Shown here: in pieces, positions 52,229 to 61,106 of the stretch
Position numbering within the stretch: the stretch's first letter is position 1
Layout of the letters: each line of letters begins with the position of its first letter
Source: CAZGOM01 sp964527265
Lineage (GTDB): Bacteria; Planctomycetota; Phycisphaerae; Phycisphaerales; Phycisphaeraceae
Direction: 5' to 3'
DNA: 64,000 nt
NCBI GenBank assembly: GCA_964527265.1
Contig: CAZGOM010000009.1
Location: 1 to 64,000 of the forward strand
The notes under the pieces: generated by a model
Told to the model about the DNA's origin: nothing
Seen by the model: the letters and a program-made list of their open reading frames with translations, nothing else
Databases searched by the model: none
Made by a program: the position numbers and the translations under genes

Positions 52229-53161
52229 TCAACCCTTCTCATCCTCCAGCATCCGATACCGCGGCCGTCTTTGCATATAGCCGCTGGACACAAACAAATG
52301 CCTCTGCTCCTCCGGCAGTGACTCAATGAACCCCGGCACCCACTTCTGCGTGTTGTCCGACCATTCATTGGTCATAAACGGGAACATCGACGTCGAATAC
52401 CCCGCGATGATGATGATGCGCTCTTTGTCGCTGGTGATCAGCCCCGTCGCATGGATCAGCGCCTCAGTGAACAGTAATGCCGACCCGGCCGGCGCCACCA
52501 CCTTGTGAATCAGCGACCGATCCTCATACGCGGCTTTGCAGATCGCCGCATCCCCCGCATCCACCTTATGGCTCCCGGCGATCACCGTCGTCCCGCCGTC
52601 GTCAGGGCCAATGTCCGTCAGGTTGGTAAGCACTTTGACGAAGTTGGAGTGATACAGCCCATTGCGGGTGTGGATGCCTTCCTGGTTGTGCAACCCGCGG
52701 TGGAAGCCAAAGAGCGGCTTGCCGTCGGCGCCATAGTTCCAGGTGGGGGCCTTGTAGTTGATGTGCGCGTTGACTTCCACCAGGTGCCCGCGGCCCCCTA
52801 TCAGCTCTTCGGACATGCCCGAGACCAGAGGATGCGTCGCGTAGTGCGTCAGCGCTTTGTCGTACTGCGCAATGGATCCCATGTAGGTGTGATGGGGGGA
52901 ATCATGCAGAAAACGCGCCTCACGCACACGCCGCTGCTCCGGCGGCAGATCTTTCACCGCCCGCAAGTCCGTTCGCAACCGATAAAGCGCATCTTTCATC
53001 GACCCGATTTCATCTGCCGTCAACACATCGGGAATGATCACGTACCCAAACACATCCAGGTGATAACGCTGGCCCGAGGTCAGCGCCGGAAACGGCCGCC
53101 TGGGGTCATCCGGGCCGGGGTATTGGGATTTGGGTTTTTCGGGAGCCGCTGCGTCTGCCAT
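52229..53161 (-). CDS. Phytanoyl-CoA dioxygenase-like protein (PhyH), unit 1
   Basis: A 310-residue member of the PhyH-type Fe(II)/2-oxoglutarate dioxygenase family. Two family blocks are clear: GPDDGGTTVIAGSHK (the strand-turn before the GSH motif) and ALLFTEALIHATG with the distal iron His. The usual proximal HxD is not visible; the equivalent spot reads GFHRGLHNQ, so Asp is replaced. Catalytic activity as a dioxygenase is therefore doubtful or uses a different ligand set. It is divergently transcribed from an AraC regulator; a terminator lies at 52141. Substrate unknown. Confidence 0.83.
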   Translation of the reverse strand: MADAAAPEKPKSQYPGPDDPRRPFPALTSGQRYHLDVFGYVIIPDVLTADEIGSMKDALYRLRTDLRAVKDLPPEQRRVREARFLHDSPHHTYMGSIAQYDKALTHYATHPLVSGMSEELIGGRGHLVEVNAHINYKAPTWNYGADGKPLFGFHRGLHNQEGIHTRNGLYHSNFVKVLTNLTDIGPDDGGTTVIAGSHKVDAGDAAICKAAYEDRSLIHKVVAPAGSALLFTEALIHATGLITSDKERIIIIAGYSTSMFPFMTNEWSDNTQKWVPGFIESLPEEQRHLFVSSGYMQRRPRYRMLEDEKG

Positions 53162-53322
53162 GAGAGGAAATCCTGTTTATTTGTGTACTTTTGTGCATGT
53201 TCTGTTCACGAATTAGAAGGAATTATGACGAGAATAGCGCGTTTATGACATGGTTTGTCTGGTCAAAAACATGTATGATCCTGCACAATCAGGCGTTGGT
53301 TTTTTTAAGAAGGGGATCAAGC
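53162..53322. promoter_or_regulatory. Divergent promoter region of AraC/PhyH unit 1
   Basis: 161 bp between two divergent starts. It holds near-direct repeats TTGTGTACTT and TTGTGCATGT (about 53180-53200) and another ACATGTATGATCC-type element near 53270. These could be AraC half-sites. It is locally AT-rich compared with the genes. Confidence 0.5.
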
Positions 53323-54252
53323 ATGAAGATTGGGCGTGCCAAAGGGATAGGGACCGGCTCCCCCCCAGCCAAAGCAGACCAAAATCCTCAGTCCACAGGG
53401 CTTTCCAGCCTGGGTTTCGCTTGGGAAGTTCCCGCAGGCGCATCCCCCGCCCTCCGCTCAGCGTGGCACGGCCGATCACTTCTCCAGCCCCGGGCGCATC
53501 GCATGTCGCACTCTTGGTGGGTCATCGACTATTGCTTCCACGCGGGTGAAGACTATCGGGTCGGTGATCGCGGGCCATGGCTGCCCCGTCGCGCCCAGAC
53601 CGCCCACCTCTACCCGCCGGACACGCAATATTGGGAGCGCGTGGTCGGCAAGCCCCTTGTGCGCAAGTCCGCAGCCATGCTTTTCGGCCTCTCCTCCCCG
53701 CAGATCATGACGCCGATCATCCACCCTGCGCACGGCTATGCGGAGTTTGAAGACCCAACCCAGGCACTCGGCGCATTGCTCCATCAGGTCGCGGAAGTCG
53801 GGCACCTGCGCGGCGCGGGCGGATATTGGGCCGCCCAGGGTGTTTTATGCCGCGTGCTTGACCTGCTTTTCACCAGCACACCCCTGACCAGTCCCGTCTT
53901 TCGCTACGAACCACTCGGCCAGGAACCCGCGGATCTGGCCAGCCGGGTCGACGCCTACCTGCGCGAACATCTCCCCGCGCGGCTCACGCTTGAGAACATC
54001 GCCCGCGCTATGAAAATGAGCGTCTCCGCCCTCAGCCACGGCTATAAACGCCAAACCGGCAAAGCCGTCATGGCCGCCGCCATGGAAATGCGCCTCGACA
54101 CCGCAAAGCCCCTCCTGTTGCAGGGGCAGCGCCTCAAAACCATTGCCGCAACCCTTGGTTTCTCCGACGCCTTCCACCTCTCCAAGCAGTTCAAACGCCA
54201 GGTCGGCATGTCCCCGCGTGAGTTTGTCGGGCGTGGTGTCCGTCATGCGTGA
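53323..54252 (+). CDS. AraC-family regulator, unit 1
   Basis: A 309-residue transcription factor. Start ATG 53323 has AAGAAGGGG upstream; a longer ORF from 53191 would cross the divergent promoter. The N-terminal effector domain (about 30-190) has cupin-like features such as HSWWVIDYCFHAGEDYRVGD. The C-terminal 100 residues hold the double helix-turn-helix: LTLENIARAMKMSVSALSHGY and LKTIAATLGFSDAFHLSKQF, ending FKRQVGMSPREF. It is divergent from the PhyH gene, so it most probably controls it (inference). Confidence 0.9.
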   Translation: MKIGRAKGIGTGSPPAKADQNPQSTGLSSLGFAWEVPAGASPALRSAWHGRSLLQPRAHRMSHSWWVIDYCFHAGEDYRVGDRGPWLPRRAQTAHLYPPDTQYWERVVGKPLVRKSAAMLFGLSSPQIMTPIIHPAHGYAEFEDPTQALGALLHQVAEVGHLRGAGGYWAAQGVLCRVLDLLFTSTPLTSPVFRYEPLGQEPADLASRVDAYLREHLPARLTLENIARAMKMSVSALSHGYKRQTGKAVMAAAMEMRLDTAKPLLLQGQRLKTIAATLGFSDAFHLSKQFKRQVGMSPREFVGRGVRHA

Positions 54253-54255
54253 CGA

Positions 54256-55962
54256 TCAGCGCAGCCCGCCGGGAATGTCGGTGAGGCTCGGGTTACCTGA
54301 AGACTTGCCGTCCGATGACCACATGGGAGACTTGGCAGGCTGGGACGGTGTTTGAGCGGTCCCCTTGTCGGAGGAATTCTCTGTTGTTCCGCCAAGACGG
54401 ATCGCCTCAGTGGTCACGTTACGCTTCCACGAAGCTTTGTTGCCGTAGATCGGCCGTTTGACGATGACGTTCCCGTTCCTCTGCGTTTCATACCCCACAA
54501 TCGCGCGGCCTGATGCGCTGAATGTGGTGCTCACGGTGAGCAGTGATTTCACATTGTCCCGCATCAGCACTGTGCCCAGGAGTTCAGGGCTCAGCGTCGC
54601 CGCGCCGGGGTTCCAGTTGAGGATGGGAACCTTTTGCGGACGGCCTTCCACGTTGAAGGTGGTGGACCCTGCCACAGTGCAAAAGAAGCGGATGGTGTCT
54701 CCCTCAGAAACTTTTTCGGGACAGTTTTGCAGGATGAAAATGACGCCTTCGGAAAGAATCAGCAGGTCGCGGTCTGCGACTTTCAGCACCCGTGCCGTGC
54801 CCGCACGAACCTTCATTTCGCCCAGCGCTTCCCCCAGGGTGTGCCAGGAACGCTTCCCGTCTGCGCTCACGATCAGGGGCGTGGATCGGTCGGAAAGAAA
54901 GGCAAGCTCGCTGATCGACCGTTCATCGGTCGGGTTGGATTTCTTCAGTTCCTCGTAACGCTCATAAAGCTGCACATTGCACGCCGTCGTGCCGATATAC
55001 GCATAATTTTTGGCCGCCGCCTCCAGCCGTTTGGCGGTGGCAGGGGGGAGTGACGCCAGATCCAGTAAACGCTTGTCGGCTCCGTTGGAAACATGTCCCT
55101 GCTCCAAGGTCTTTCCGGTCTTGCTCCCGGCATTGGCGATCATCGCCGCAACGTCCGCCGCAGGCACCGCAAAGTTCGCCCCCTGCACTTCCGTCGCCGA
55201 AAGCGTATTCACCCCGATGACCTCTCCGGTTTCCGCCAGCAGCACGCCCCCGCTGGAGCCCCCGCTGATCGCCGCCGTGTGCTGGATCATGAAATTGTTG
55301 ATGCGCTTGGCCTGCGAAGCATCCTGCCCGTCCACTTCTCCGGTCCTCACCGCCTGCCCCGCGGTGGTGGCGCGGATGCCGCTCACCAGGCCTTTGCTCA
55401 ACGTGTTGGAAAGTCCCGATGGGTTGCCGATGGCATAAACATTCGCGCCCACCTTGGGGTTGGCCTGCGCGAGGGTTACTTTCGGGTACTGGCCCGGCGG
55501 AAGCCTCAGCAGCGCCAGGTCCAGATTCGGATCAAACACAAGAATCTGCGTGGCTGCCAGGCGCCGGTTGTCGTTGAGGGTGACGACCACGCTTTTGGCC
55601 TTTTCAACCACGTGCGCGTTGGTCACCAGCAACCCGTCTTCGGAGACAAAGAAGCCCGAGCCCAGCATCCCTTTCCCATCCGTGCGCAATGTTTCGATTA
55701 CCACGATGCTTGGGACCGTCCGTTCAAAAAGCTGCTCCCCGCTGAGCACGGCGCCCGTGAGCGGGGAGATGTTCACCGGTGCGCTGGGCAGCGTGCTGAA
55801 ACTCGGCACCGTGCGCGAAATGGCCGGGTCGGCCGGCGTCTGCGCCGCGCCGGCCGAAGGCTGGGGAACCTGCCCCAGTTCCGTGACCTCCTGAGCGAAC
55901 ACGCCAGATGCGAGCAAAAGCGCGCTGACCAGGAAAAGATTGATTTGAAATGTCTTGAGCAT
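54256..55962 (-). CDS. Exported trypsin-like S1C serine protease, paralogue 1
   Basis: A 568-residue HtrA/DegP-like protease domain without a PDZ domain. Signal peptide 1-23 (LFLVSALLLASGVFA, cleavage before QEVTEL). Catalytic triad H117 (TNAHVV), D148 (PNLDLALLR) and S237 (SGGSSGG) are all present. The C-terminal 300 residues form a different, Thr/Val-rich domain, ending in a Ser/Pro-rich tail. It probably acts in the periplasm or outside the cell. A closely similar protease follows at 56096 with a shorter tail. The two are the middle of the duplicated AraC/PhyH neighbourhood. Confidence 0.9.
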   Translation of the reverse strand: MLKTFQINLFLVSALLLASGVFAQEVTELGQVPQPSAGAAQTPADPAISRTVPSFSTLPSAPVNISPLTGAVLSGEQLFERTVPSIVVIETLRTDGKGMLGSGFFVSEDGLLVTNAHVVEKAKSVVVTLNDNRRLAATQILVFDPNLDLALLRLPPGQYPKVTLAQANPKVGANVYAIGNPSGLSNTLSKGLVSGIRATTAGQAVRTGEVDGQDASQAKRINNFMIQHTAAISGGSSGGVLLAETGEVIGVNTLSATEVQGANFAVPAADVAAMIANAGSKTGKTLEQGHVSNGADKRLLDLASLPPATAKRLEAAAKNYAYIGTTACNVQLYERYEELKKSNPTDERSISELAFLSDRSTPLIVSADGKRSWHTLGEALGEMKVRAGTARVLKVADRDLLILSEGVIFILQNCPEKVSEGDTIRFFCTVAGSTTFNVEGRPQKVPILNWNPGAATLSPELLGTVLMRDNVKSLLTVSTTFSASGRAIVGYETQRNGNVIVKRPIYGNKASWKRNVTTEAIRLGGTTENSSDKGTAQTPSQPAKSPMWSSDGKSSGNPSLTDIPGGLR

Positions 55963-56095
55963 GGCCCGGAGATCCGTGATGGCGGGGGGGCGATACGTCG
56001 CTCCCCCTGGAAACAGGAAATCATAGCATTCAAGCAGGCCCGTGGAGCGTTTTCAACCCTCCGGGCGGGCCGTGCCGCGCAGGCCGGATTCACTT

Positions 56096-57637
56096 TTAGG
56101 GTGACTTGTAGAGTGAGATGGGCGTAAAGGTCAATTCCGGGCTCAACTTCGGCGGGATGTAATCAGCCGTATATTCAGTTCCCTTGCCCACGCGCGTCTG
56201 ATGGACGGTGCGCTTGCCGGGTTCGTAGTTGATCTTGACGGAAAGCAGATCGGTGATTTTGCGCCTCGCCATGATCGCTCCCAGCGACTGGGCGGTCATG
56301 GGCTTGACGGTGTAGCACCAGTTCACCCTCGTCGCCTTGATGGTTTTCCCGTCCAGTTCTACATCGACGGGGTCTTGCGGGGTGTATGTGATCTCAATGA
56401 GATCGCCGATTCCGGCGTTGGGGTAGGTCTTGTTGATCAGGAGCGGGCCCTGGTCGGTTTCAAGGAGGGTGTTGTTGGCGTAAACCTTCAGGATGTTGGC
56501 CTTGAGGGTGGCGACTTTCATGACGCTCATCGCCTGTTCCATCGAGTTCCATGCCGTCTTGCCGCTGATGGTGTAGATCAGTGGTGTCCCCTTTTTTCGC
56601 AGATATTCCAGGGTGGCCTGCTCCTGGTCGTTCAGCAGGGATTGCTTGGCAAGGTCCTGCGCCAGGTTGTAAAGCTCGATATTGCAGACGTGATATCCGA
56701 TAAATGCGTAATTTCTTGCGGCGTCGGTCAGTTGTTCCACCGTGGCTTGGGGCAGCGATTTAAAATTAAACTCTTGTCCGGCGGCCTCGGCATTCGCTGT
56801 TTTATCCTGGGCTGGTTTGGCAGGGTTGCTTGCGCGCGGCTTGGCCTGTTCCCCAGGTGTTGGTTTGTTGGCCGCTTTTAACGGCATTCTGCGGGCCGTG
56901 GACAAGACGATGTCCACATCCGCTGCGCTGGCGGCGAAATACGCATCATTGATGTCGGTGAGGCCAAATGTGTTGACGCCGATCAGTTCACCGGTTTCCG
57001 CCAGAAGCATCCCGCCCGAGGAACCGCCGCTGATGGCCGCCGTGTGCTGGATCACATAACTGCTCACGTTCTCCTTGGAGGCGTCTTTGGCCATCTCCGC
57101 ACTCGTCTCTCCCGCTTTGCCGGGTCGGATGCCGCTGATCAGCCCCTTGCTGATGGTGTTCGACAAACCCGACGGATTACCGATGGCATAGACGGTGGAG
57201 CCCACCCTTGGCTTGCGCGTTGCCAATGTCACTTTCGGATAGCCTTTGCGCGGCCCCTGGAGCACGGCAAGATCCCGCTTCTCGTCGTACGCCAGGAGGG
57301 CGACATCCGTCACCGATTTGTCGTCATGCATGGTGAGCTCGATGACCTGAGCCCCTTTGACAACATGCGCGTTGGTCACCACCAGCCCATCTTCGGTGGC
57401 GAAAAAACCTGAACCCACGCCCAGCCCACCGTCGCTTGTTTTCACGACGATGAAAACCAGGCTTGGAATCGACCGGTCGAAAATCTGCTCCCCCGACAAC
57501 GGTTTCCCGGTAAGGGGGGCCACTTGCGATTTAGGCTCAGGAACCACACCCAGCTCGGTGATTTCCTCTGCATAAATCGTGGTTGCGCCCAAAAGGGCGC
57601 AGGCAAGCCAGAGGATCGGTTTGAAGGGCGTGGGCAT
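56096..57637 (-). CDS. Exported trypsin-like S1C serine protease, paralogue 2
   Basis: A 513-residue paralogue of the 54256-55962 protein with the same layout: signal peptide 1-23 (FKPILWLACALLGATTIYA), triad H91 (TNAHVV), D122 (KRDLAVLQ) and S207 (SGGSSGG). The C-terminal region is related. From ATG 57637 its N-terminus ITELGVVPEP parallels VTELGQVPQP of the other. Both are on the minus strand, separated by 133 bp, so they are probably one transcript. The upstream PhyH gene is closed off by a terminator at 57671. Confidence 0.9.
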   Translation of the reverse strand: MPTPFKPILWLACALLGATTIYAEEITELGVVPEPKSQVAPLTGKPLSGEQIFDRSIPSLVFIVVKTSDGGLGVGSGFFATEDGLVVTNAHVVKGAQVIELTMHDDKSVTDVALLAYDEKRDLAVLQGPRKGYPKVTLATRKPRVGSTVYAIGNPSGLSNTISKGLISGIRPGKAGETSAEMAKDASKENVSSYVIQHTAAISGGSSGGMLLAETGELIGVNTFGLTDINDAYFAASAADVDIVLSTARRMPLKAANKPTPGEQAKPRASNPAKPAQDKTANAEAAGQEFNFKSLPQATVEQLTDAARNYAFIGYHVCNIELYNLAQDLAKQSLLNDQEQATLEYLRKKGTPLIYTISGKTAWNSMEQAMSVMKVATLKANILKVYANNTLLETDQGPLLINKTYPNAGIGDLIEITYTPQDPVDVELDGKTIKATRVNWCYTVKPMTAQSLGAIMARRKITDLLSVKINYEPGKRTVHQTRVGKGTEYTADYIPPKLSPELTFTPISLYKSP

Positions 57638-57670
57638 GTCCCGGAGTCCAGAAAAATGGGGATATGAACA

Positions 57671-57699
57671 GAGTGCGAGCCTGCTATAGGCTCGCACTC
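57671..57699 (-). terminator. Hairpin terminator between PhyH unit 2 and the proteases
   Basis: The 11-bp stem GAGTGCGAGCC with GGCTCGCACTC and a 7-nt loop, 33 nt after the PhyH stop. The following minus-strand sequence is TGTTCAT. Confidence 0.75.
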
Positions 57700-57731
57700 A
57701 ATTTCCATTCGCCGAATTATACCACCCGCTT

Positions 57732-58598
57732 TTAATGCCCCGCCGGCCACCCATCGGGATACTTATCAAGCCAACCCTGGTTCGGCTTCGTCGGGTCGGC
57801 GTAAATATTCCCCGCGTGATCCTTGCCCCTCGCCAGATACACTTGAAACGGGTCCGCAGGGTTTATGCGCGTGTATTTCACCGTCGTCGGCATGAAGCGC
57901 ATCGTGTACCCGCACCGCCGATTCACGCCCGTGTTCGCATGCGATCCGTGAATCAGCTTTGCATGGTGCAGCGAAGCCGTGTTGGGCGCCAGTGTGCAGT
58001 CCACCGCCTTGGATTCATCAAACGAGCCCTTCTTCACTTCCGTGCCGAACACTTCTCGGGACGGATCGGCCACCTCCGTGTAGTCCGAGAACCCGTTGGC
58101 GTGGCTCCCGGGAATCACACGCATGCAACCGTTGTCTGGATTGGAGGGGTCAATGGCCAGCCACACTGTCACCACTTCCATCGGCGCCAGCCGACCCTTC
58201 CAATACGCCGAATCCTCATGCCACGGCACACGCTTGCCCACTTTCGGCGGCTTGCAGATAAAGTGCGAGCTGAACAGCGCAATGTCCGGCCCGATCAACG
58301 GTTCCACCAGATCCAGCACCTGGTCATCCAGCAGCCAGTCAAACAGCTTCGGCTCGGCAAAGTGCGGCACATCCATGTGCTCCGGCGATGCTTTGCCGAA
58401 CTGCATCCACTTCTCCAGCAGCACTTCAAAAAAAGATTTCAACCCATCGAACTTCGGCTGTGTGAAGACTGGCTTGTGATGAAGCAGGTAGCCCTCTTTT
58501 TTGAAGGCGGCCTGCTGAGCGGGTGACAGTAGGGAGGCGGTGGTGTGCATGAAGCGCTCCAATGGATTGTGAAAGGCAAGGAACCGAGCTGAATCCAT
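57732..58598 (-). CDS. Phytanoyl-CoA dioxygenase family protein, unit 2
   Basis: A 288-residue Fe(II)/2-oxoglutarate dioxygenase. The metal triad is visible: H and D of VPWHEDSAYW and the distal His within HHAKLIHGSHANTG, with an Arg (RRCGYTMRF) that would bind 2-oxoglutarate. DNGCMRVIPGSH is the family core. ATG 58598 is chosen (AAGGA eight bases upstream); 58550 also has an SD, and the longest ORF to 58733 would overlap the divergent regulator. Substrate unknown. It is paired with the AraC gene at 58666. Confidence 0.9.
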   Translation of the reverse strand: MDSARFLAFHNPLERFMHTTASLLSPAQQAAFKKEGYLLHHKPVFTQPKFDGLKSFFEVLLEKWMQFGKASPEHMDVPHFAEPKLFDWLLDDQVLDLVEPLIGPDIALFSSHFICKPPKVGKRVPWHEDSAYWKGRLAPMEVVTVWLAIDPSNPDNGCMRVIPGSHANGFSDYTEVADPSREVFGTEVKKGSFDESKAVDCTLAPNTASLHHAKLIHGSHANTGVNRRCGYTMRFMPTTVKYTRINPADPFQVYLARGKDHAGNIYADPTKPNQGWLDKYPDGWPAGH

Positions 58599-58665
58599 TG
58601 TGATGATCCTTAACAGGCGTGTCTTGTCTTTAAATGACTCATCGATAGTCGTAAAATGATATTCC
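58599..58665. promoter_or_regulatory. Divergent promoter region of AraC/PhyH unit 2
   Basis: A 67-bp gap between divergent starts, rich in TAAA/GATAGTC elements. It must hold both promoters and any regulator sites; no pair is identified with confidence. Confidence 0.4.
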
Positions 58666-59511
58666 ATGAACACCCCCAGACTTCGAATCAAAGACTTTAT
58701 CGCACCCGGTGACGCTTCCCATGTCGGGCGCACGGTCTTCCTGGATGGCCGCGGGGTGGCCTATCACGGGCATGATTTCGCCGAAGTCTTCTGGGTTGAA
58801 AAGGGCAAGGGCCTTCATCGTAGAAACGGCATGCGCGAAGAACTCAAGCCCGGCGTCGTCTGCTTCATCAGGCCTCAGGACCGCCACGGCTTTGACGCCC
58901 GCGCAAACGACGGCCTTTCCATTATGAACGTCGCCTTCGCCCGCGGAGTTGTGGCGGATCTGGCATCGCGTTACGCAAAAGAATTTCACCCCTGGCCATG
59001 GGCGCAGCCTGCCGGAGCGCGTGTGGTGGTGGATGCGCAGATGGCCCAGCGCCTTTCCCATGCCGCGCAGGACCTCTCGCAGCATCCGGGTAGCCGCGTG
59101 CGCCTTGACCGCTTCCTCATGGACGTTCTCATGCTCACCCGTCCATCGATCCCCGCAGCAAGCAAAGCCGCCGGCCCGTCATGGCTTCAGGAGGCGAGCC
59201 AGGCGTTTAACTCTCCCGCTCAATTCGCTGGCGGCGTCGAAGCCTTCAGCATCCTCACCGGTCGTTCCCCCGAACACGTCAACCGCACCCTCCGCTCGCT
59301 CCTGGGTGTCACCACCACGCAGTACATCAACACCCTTCGCCTTGACTGGGCCCAGCGCCAGCTCCGCATGACCGAATCAAACATCACCACCATCGCCATG
59401 GATGCCGGCTTTGAAAACGTCAGCTACTTCATCCGCCTCTTTAAAACCCGCCACGCCATCACCCCTGCCGCCTACCGCGAAAAAAACCGCGGCCCCCTCC
59501 CTATGGAATAG
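58666..59511 (+). CDS. AraC-family regulator, unit 2
   Basis: A 281-residue transcription factor. The N-terminal cupin-like effector domain (about 20-110) is shown by YHGHDFAEVFWVEKGKGLHR and KPGVVCFIRPQDRHGFD. The AraC double helix-turn-helix lies at about 180-275 (LTGRSPEHVNRTLRSLLG and ITTIAMDAGFENVSYFIR, then FKTRHAITPAAYR). It is divergently transcribed from the unit 2 PhyH gene, which it probably regulates. The effector is unknown but may be a sugar, by analogy. Confidence 0.92.
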   Translation: MNTPRLRIKDFIAPGDASHVGRTVFLDGRGVAYHGHDFAEVFWVEKGKGLHRRNGMREELKPGVVCFIRPQDRHGFDARANDGLSIMNVAFARGVVADLASRYAKEFHPWPWAQPAGARVVVDAQMAQRLSHAAQDLSQHPGSRVRLDRFLMDVLMLTRPSIPAASKAAGPSWLQEASQAFNSPAQFAGGVEAFSILTGRSPEHVNRTLRSLLGVTTTQYINTLRLDWAQRQLRMTESNITTIAMDAGFENVSYFIRLFKTRHAITPAAYREKNRGPLPME

Positions 59512-59613
59512 CGTAAGCGCTTTAAATTGTGCGTCTCATCGAAGCCCCCCGACAACCCGTCCACCCGGCACCCCGGGCGCGTGGGCCATCGGTTCCTCTC
59601 GCGCACGTGCCAC

Positions 59614-60720
59614 TCACTTCCCAAACTTCTTCACCGCCGCACTCCTGAAGCTCGGCATCGCCGTCGCGATGTCTCCCAGCCCGCCCGCAAGCTGCACGAA
59701 ATAAACCGTCACCACGCCCGATGTCGGATGAACCGCCAGGTTCGTCTGGTAAGCCCCGCCATGTCCGAATCCGTCGCTGTTGGGCAGGTTGTGATTTTCC
59801 CGGATCAGTTGAAACCCAAGCCCGTAATCCGGGCTCGATCCCGCGTCCGGCTGGCTCGTGGTAAATCGCCTCAGGGTCTCTTCCTTAAACAGTCGTTTCC
59901 CATTGAACTCACCTTTGTTCAACAGAAGCTGACCGAACTTGAGCATGTCTCCTGCGGTCGAGTAATACCCGCCGCCCGGGAAGGCGTGCCGCTTCGGATT
60001 CGTCAGTGGCGAAGTCAGGTACCCGCACTCCATCGCCTCCAGCGACTGCGTCTCCGGCTTGGCCAGGTACACCGTCACCAGCCGTTTCGCCTGGCTGGCC
60101 GAAAGCACAAAAGACGTATCCGTCATCCCCAGCGGGTCCAAAATCCGCGTCTTCATGAACTGTTCGTACGGCATCCCCGACACAATCTCAATCAGCCGCC
60201 CAAATGTATTCAACCCCGGATTCGAATACGTGTATTTTGTCCCCGGCTCCGCCAGAAGCGACGTCGCCGCATAAAGCCGCACGCTGAACTCCAGCGGCAG
60301 CACATCCTGCTTCCACGGCTCAAGCGGCGAGGAATTGGGAAAACCCGCCGTGTGCGCCAGAAGGTGCCGCACCAGCATCGGGTTCTTCGCCCGCCGACGC
60401 ATCTGCACATCCTCATCCCCGCCAAGAATCACCCACGGGTTCTTAAACTCCGGCATGTACTGCGCCAGCGGCGCATCCATGTCGATCTTCCCTTCATCCA
60501 CCAGCATCATCCCCGCCGTCGCCGTCATCGGCTTGGTCATCGACGCGATCCACACCACGCTGTCGGTCGTCATCGGCGCCTTGCTCGCCAAGTCCGATAC
60601 GCCATGCGCCTCCAGTGCCAGCGTCGAAGTCTTATCCGCCACTGCCAATACCGCCCCGGGAAGTATTCCAGCTTCGATATAGCGCGAAATAACGTCAGTG
60701 AAGTGTTTAGAAGATGACAT
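59614..60720 (-). CDS. Serine hydrolase of the beta-lactamase/class C family
   Basis: A 368-residue protein of the beta-lactamase/DD-peptidase-like serine hydrolases. Motif 1 SMTK at 60-63 gives the nucleophile Ser and base Lys; motif 2 YSN at 165-167 and a late HGG (about 325) complete the site. ATG 60720 is preferred because the longer ORF to 60831 reads into the 62-bp repeat. No signal peptide is seen, so it is likely cytoplasmic or an esterase. Real substrate is unknown: an esterase or peptidase is more likely than a resistance enzyme. Confidence 0.87.
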   Translation of the reverse strand: MSSSKHFTDVISRYIEAGILPGAVLAVADKTSTLALEAHGVSDLASKAPMTTDSVVWIASMTKPMTATAGMMLVDEGKIDMDAPLAQYMPEFKNPWVILGGDEDVQMRRRAKNPMLVRHLLAHTAGFPNSSPLEPWKQDVLPLEFSVRLYAATSLLAEPGTKYTYSNPGLNTFGRLIEIVSGMPYEQFMKTRILDPLGMTDTSFVLSASQAKRLVTVYLAKPETQSLEAMECGYLTSPLTNPKRHAFPGGGYYSTAGDMLKFGQLLLNKGEFNGKRLFKEETLRRFTTSQPDAGSSPDYGLGFQLIRENHNLPNSDGFGHGGAYQTNLAVHPTSGVVTVYFVQLAGGLGDIATAMPSFRSAAVKKFGK

Positions 60721-60800
60721 GGCAACCTTTGTTTTCGAGAGGGGGGGGAAACAGGCCGGAGATATGTTACCGACGCCAGCGGCATGCGGAAGCGTCCCCG

Positions 60801-60862
60801 CCGGGAGCGCCGGCGTCCCGCCGGCTCCCAATCACCGCACTCCCCCGACATAAGTGAACTGC
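60801..60862 (-). repeat. 62-bp dispersed repeat, copy 2
   Basis: Reverse-complement copy of 2444-2505 with two mismatches by eye. It lies 81 bp upstream of the hydrolase start. Confidence 0.85.
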
Positions 60863-60900
60863 TCCCGCAGAAAACCTTCATTACTCCGCTGCGCCCCCAT

Positions 60901-60926
60901 GGCCACTGGCGTCAGCGCCAGTGGCC
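60901..60926. other. Perfect 11-bp hairpin
   Basis: Arms GGCCACTGGCG and CGCCAGTGGCC with loop TCAG. No U-tract follows on either strand, so it is not a typical terminator and may be a structural repeat. Confidence 0.7.
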
Positions 60927-61106
60927 CGTTGTGCTTTCACCCTCGTCAAAACCGTTAACGATCCAGCCTCTCGCTCCGTTATCTATTCTCATGCTGCCAA
61001 TCTCTTCAAAATCCTGTTGATCCTGTCAAAAGTCGCCTCTTCAAACACACACCCAAAACCCGTACCATCATGTCGGCGCCATCCTTCAACCCATAAGTGC
61101 AAAAAC

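Larger units (their letters stand above)
60721..61106. other. Divergent intergenic region with repeat and hairpin
   Basis: A 386-bp gap. It contains the inverted second copy of the 62-bp element (60801-60862) and, 38 bp further, a perfect 11-bp hairpin at 60901-60926. Promoters for the hydrolase and the permease should lie at its two ends. The ORFs crossing it are not supported. Confidence 0.6.

Noticed and set aside
53191..53322. Longer start for AraC regulator 1
   Set aside because: It would cross the divergent promoter region; ATG 53323 has the better ribosome-binding site.
59614..60831. Longer start for the serine hydrolase at 60831
   Set aside because: The added residues (MGAGGTPALPAGT) are a translation of the 62-bp repeat; ATG 60720 gives the normal family start.
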